A stretch of 64,000 nucleotides of DNA from Fodinibacter sp963834965 (lineage in GTDB: Bacteria; Actinomycetota; Actinomycetes; Actinomycetales; Dermatophilaceae), in assembly GCA_963834965.1 (NCBI GenBank), contig CAWIEI010000013.1:78423-142422 (forward strand). Direction: 5' to 3'. Numbering within the stretch: the stretch's first letter is position 1; every line of letters starts with the position of its first letter. The notes under the pieces are model-generated. The model saw nothing but the letters and a program-made list of their open reading frames with translations, was not told the DNA's origin and did not search any database. Shown piece after piece: positions 61,778 through 64,000 of this stretch. The translations under genes and the position numbers were made by a program.

Positions 61778-62656
61778 CTACGAGCCCGGGCCCGACAAGG
61801 GCCCACCGGCGAGTCGTCCGGCGAGCACGGCATCCGCCACCCGCTCCCCCTCGGCGGCCGCCGCCTGGACCGCCGTGCAGCAGTGCGAGATCCACAGCCC
61901 CACACCCGCCGCGTCGCCACGGCCGTAGGCCGCGAGCGCGCCGAGGTAGGGGGCCCCACCCTGCGCGCCGTGCCCGGCCTCGGTCACGGCCACGCCGGTC
62001 GGGTCGAGCCCGCCGGCCCGCACGACCGCGCGGTCCAGGGCCCGGGCCACCACCGCGTTGCCCCGCACGAACGGCCGCACCGTGGCGAGCTCGGCGTGCA
62101 CCACCGCGGCCGCCACCACCACCGGCAACCGGGGTGTCGCGAGCAGCACCTGGGTCACCGCCCGCAGGCGTACCACCACCTGCGCGGCATCCGGCGCCGG
62201 CCCGAGGTCGGCGAGCTCGCGGCAGTCCTCCCCCGCCAGCCGCGGCCGCCCGAGGGCGTCGTCGGGCAGCAGCCCGCTCGCGGCAGCCGTGTGCAGCCGC
62301 GCCAGCGCCTGCAGCGGCGCGGTGAGCACGACGCCCAGCACGTGCTCGGTCTCGGCGGTCGCGGCGAGCACCCCGCGCATGGTCAGCTCGATCGGGTCGG
62401 GGTCGGGCGACCAGGTCGACGCACCGCGCACGATGTCGCGCACGACGTCGACCGGCAACGACGCCCCCTCGAGCTCACCGCTGGCCCGAGCCCCCCGCAC
62501 CCGCGACTCGGCCGCGGCCTCGGGGATCCGGCGACGCAGCGCCTGGTGCCAGCGCAGCCGGGTGCACGCCTCGCGCGCCGCCTGGACCTGCTCGGGGATG
62601 CCGGGCAGCTCGGCCAGGCGGGTGACCGCGTCGACGGCCGGGCTCTCGGTGGTCAC
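61778..62656 (-). CDS. Fic-fold protein with degenerate active site (Rv3662c-like)
   Basis: The 292-residue protein is helical and has the Fic-type sequence VHAELATVRPFVRGNAVVAR. The canonical Fic motif is HPFxDGNGRxxR; here the His is Arg, the Asp/Glu is Arg, and the GR pair is AV, so AMP transfer is not expected. An inhibition-type SxxxE/N-like segment GELEGASLPVDVVRD lies in front. Proteins of this kind are conserved next to ssd/helicase genes in actinobacteria and have no known role. ATG 62656 (MTTESPAVDA) is the start; the stop is at 61778. It overlaps no gene; the thioesterase stop is 9 bases upstream. Intact. Confidence 0.7.
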   Translation of the reverse strand: MTTESPAVDAVTRLAELPGIPEQVQAAREACTRLRWHQALRRRIPEAAAESRVRGARASGELEGASLPVDVVRDIVRGASTWSPDPDPIELTMRGVLAATAETEHVLGVVLTAPLQALARLHTAAASGLLPDDALGRPRLAGEDCRELADLGPAPDAAQVVVRLRAVTQVLLATPRLPVVVAAAVVHAELATVRPFVRGNAVVARALDRAVVRAGGLDPTGVAVTEAGHGAQGGAPYLGALAAYGRGDAAGVGLWISHCCTAVQAAAAEGERVADAVLAGRLAGGPLSGPGS

Positions 62657-62665
62657 CTCAGCAGA

Positions 62666-63526
62666 CTAGTTGCCCGGCAGCCGCACCCCGGCGAGCTGCC
62701 GGGAGCGGGCCACGAGCCGGCCGGTGGAGTCCCAGAGGCAGGCGTCCTCGACGAGCAGGTCGCCGACGACGGTGTCGGTCGTCAGCTCGGCGAGCAGCCA
62801 GCCGGGTGCGGGCCGTCCCAGCAGCTGCCCGGTGAGCTCCATCGTCGGCGCCCACCCCGGCGCCCCGAGGTCGAACGCAACCGGCATCAGGGCGTCGACG
62901 GCCCACGGCAGCATCGTGGCGTCGGGCTCGCGACCGTCCTTGAGCCGCAGCCAGGCCCGGATGACGCCACGCCCAGTGGGGCGCCCCACCGCGAACCCGG
63001 CCGTCGACGGGTCGATCCGCGCGTCCATCCGGTCGAGGAGGACGATGCCCTGGGCGACCGGTGAGCCGTCGCGCCGGGCCGGCAGGCACTGCTCGGGCGC
63101 CGGCATGTGCGGCGGCTCCGGGGCGCGGTGCACGGGCTCCGCGCGGTCGAGCGTGCCGAACGTGCCCGTCATCCGCACCCGCTCGTGCGCGCGCCCATCG
63201 TCGTCGCGCTGCACGACGCGCATCTCGGCGGTCGACACGGTGCGCCCCACCCGCAGCACCTCGACCCGCACCTCGACCGGCCCGGCGGGGGCGGCGGACA
63301 GGAAGTGCGCACCCCAGGTGAGCACGTCCGGGTGCCCCACGGCAGAGAGGCCGGATGCCGCGGCCGAGGCACCCAGCGCCATGAGCACCCCGCCGTTGAT
63401 CCCGCGCCCGATCAACCAACCCTCGCCGAGGTGTCCCCGGCCGACCGCGACCGCACCGGCCTGCGCCGGCCCGGTCGCCGCGCCGCCCTCCCACGCCAGT
63501 GCCAGCACCTCGTCGAGCTCACCCAC
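62666..63526 (-). CDS. Acyl-CoA thioesterase, double-hotdog (TesB-like) family
   Basis: The 286-residue protein has two hotdog domains. The first has GEGWLIGRGINGGVLMALGA (the helix that packs in the sheet) and HPDVLTWGAHFLSAAPAGPV, EVRVEVLRVGRTVSTAEMRV; the second has RAWLRLKDGREPDATMLPWA, VDALMPVAFDLGAPGWAPTM and a C-terminal ACLWDSTGRLVARSRQLAGV. Family members hydrolyse acyl-CoA thioesters. The product cannot be specified. ATG 63526; the stop is nine bases upstream of the Fic-like start, so the two genes are probably cotranscribed. Intact. Confidence 0.88.
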   Translation of the reverse strand: MGELDEVLALAWEGGAATGPAQAGAVAVGRGHLGEGWLIGRGINGGVLMALGASAAASGLSAVGHPDVLTWGAHFLSAAPAGPVEVRVEVLRVGRTVSTAEMRVVQRDDDGRAHERVRMTGTFGTLDRAEPVHRAPEPPHMPAPEQCLPARRDGSPVAQGIVLLDRMDARIDPSTAGFAVGRPTGRGVIRAWLRLKDGREPDATMLPWAVDALMPVAFDLGAPGWAPTMELTGQLLGRPAPGWLLAELTTDTVVGDLLVEDACLWDSTGRLVARSRQLAGVRLPGN

Positions 63527-63583
63527 GGGGCGGCCTCCTCATGTCGTCAGAGCATCGTGCGCAGCCGAGCCTATGGTGAGCCC

Positions 63584-64000
63584 ATGACGGGAAGCATCCA
63601 CTGGCCGACGGCGGTGCTCGTCGCCGGCACGATGCTCCTGCTCTGGCTGGCCGTCTGGCTGCTGCGCCGCAGCCGCCGGCGCGGCTTCCTGTCCGAGGTC
63701 GACCGGGCCACCTACGCCACGCTGCACACGGCATCCCTCGCCTCGCAGTACCTCGGCGACGGCCTCACCCCCGATGCCGCCGAGAAGGCGGGCCGGCACC
63801 TGCTGTCCATCCTGGGCGCACACGCGGTGTCGATCGCCGACCCCGGCAGCGTGCTGTCGTGGACCGGCCTGGGCGACCACCACCGGCGCACCGCCCTGCA
63901 GCTCGGCGAGCAGACCCGCGAGACCGGCCGAACCGTCGTGCACAGCCACCACGACGTCGCGTGTGCCGACCCCGACTGCCCGATCCGCAGCGCCGTCTCC
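63584..64000 (+). CDS. LytS-like sensor histidine kinase, N-terminal part (continues past the window)
   Basis: The visible 139 residues begin MTGSIHWPTAVLVAGTMLLL with one membrane helix (to about residue 27), then LRRSRRRGF and a GAF-like sensor segment (EVDRATYATLHTASLASQYL, DAAEKAGRHLLSILGAHAVS, IADPGSVLSWTGLG), and HSHHDVACADPDCPI with two Cys and several His that could bind a metal. This is the start of the actinobacterial LytS/YpdA-like kinase class with N-terminal helix and GAF domain. The catalytic part is outside the window. It diverges from the thioesterase gene with 57 bp between. Confidence 0.75.
   Translation, partial: MTGSIHWPTAVLVAGTMLLLWLAVWLLRRSRRRGFLSEVDRATYATLHTASLASQYLGDGLTPDAAEKAGRHLLSILGAHAVSIADPGSVLSWTGLGDHHRRTALQLGEQTRETGRTVVHSHHDVACADPDCPIRSAVS

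Noticed and set aside
61539..61895. Small minus-strand open frame with protein-like stretch (STQYDDGMEHAWSPTRSAAG)
   Set aside because: It uses several codons rare in this genome (CTA, GTA, AGG), has no clear start site and spans two strong hairpins; kept only as a structured region.

Overview
The window reads as a chromosomal segment of a high-GC Gram-positive bacterium, most likely a mycothiol-producing actinomycete of the Micrococcales (Intrasporangiaceae-like). This is inferred from about 70 percent GC, GTG starts with GTGA/ATGA overlaps, a mycothiol-type DinB/MDMPI enzyme, a K+-independent membrane pyrophosphatase, and the actinobacterial gene block helicase - Tad pilus - Ssd. No taxonomic marker such as 16S rRNA is present, so the family-level call is inference. 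Many clearly essential genes (topA, holB) are split by single-base frame changes, mostly in GC-rich dinucleotide runs. I treat these as sequence errors unless stated otherwise, and give one interval per gene.

Region by region. 0-3.6 kb: tilS (5' end only), an F420-associated zinc metalloprotease, dacB and divergent ppa, a conserved actinobacterial block. 3.6-4.6 kb: a lower-GC patch with one small membrane protein. 4.6-6.0 kb: DUF427, LURP-one-like and SHOCT genes. 6.1-8.5 kb: a damaged two-component cluster with one kinase, one response regulator and one truncated regulator. 8.6-11.9 kb: a DHA2-type drug exporter and a phosphotransferase-fold protein, then tRNA-Thr(CGU). 12.1-15.5 kb: a secreted TAP-like hydrolase, holB and tmk. 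15.6-18.3 kb: a NarL-type two-component pair and an Asp/Gly-rich exported repeat protein. 18.6-23.3 kb: TipA-like MerR, SCP2, a UGT-type glycosyltransferase and a secreted FG-GAP protein. 23.4-27.3 kb: topA and aroE. 27.6-28.4 kb: a DOPA-dioxygenase-family gene with its operator. 28.4-33.1 kb: an exopolysaccharide operon (GT2 synthase, HlyD-like protein, GH81 beta-1,3-glucanase). 33.4-37 kb: MDMPI, dienelactone hydrolase, and an SSS transporter with a small partner. 37-41.4 kb: a heterodimeric ABC exporter under a TetR regulator. 41.5-42.7 kb: a DUF559 (Vsr-fold) gene bracketed by inverted clusters of a 34-bp palindromic repeat. 42.7-50.6 kb: a methyltransferase, a large LuxR/AAA regulator, an Rv2258c-like methyltransferase and an alpha/beta-hydrolase-glycosyltransferase. 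50.7-53.6 kb: hppA and an anti-sigma-factor antagonist. 53.7-61.0 kb: an MrfA-like helicase and the Tad/Flp pilus operon (ssd, tadA, tadB, tadC, DUF4244 pilin, two TadE/G-like proteins). 61.0-64 kb: a long repeat-bearing leader, a degenerate Fic-like protein, a thioesterase and the start of a sensor kinase.

The main non-standard signals are: (1) the DUF559 gene inside its palindrome clusters; (2) a GGATGCC/GGCATCC heptamer that recurs far more often than base composition predicts and forces rare codons; (3) dispersed intergenic palindromes sharing a GACTTCGT core; (4) the beta-glucan-type operon; (5) a likely hydrolase-glycosyltransferase fusion; (6) several genes that look truncated at the N-terminus (response regulator, Ssd) or catalytically decayed (Fic).
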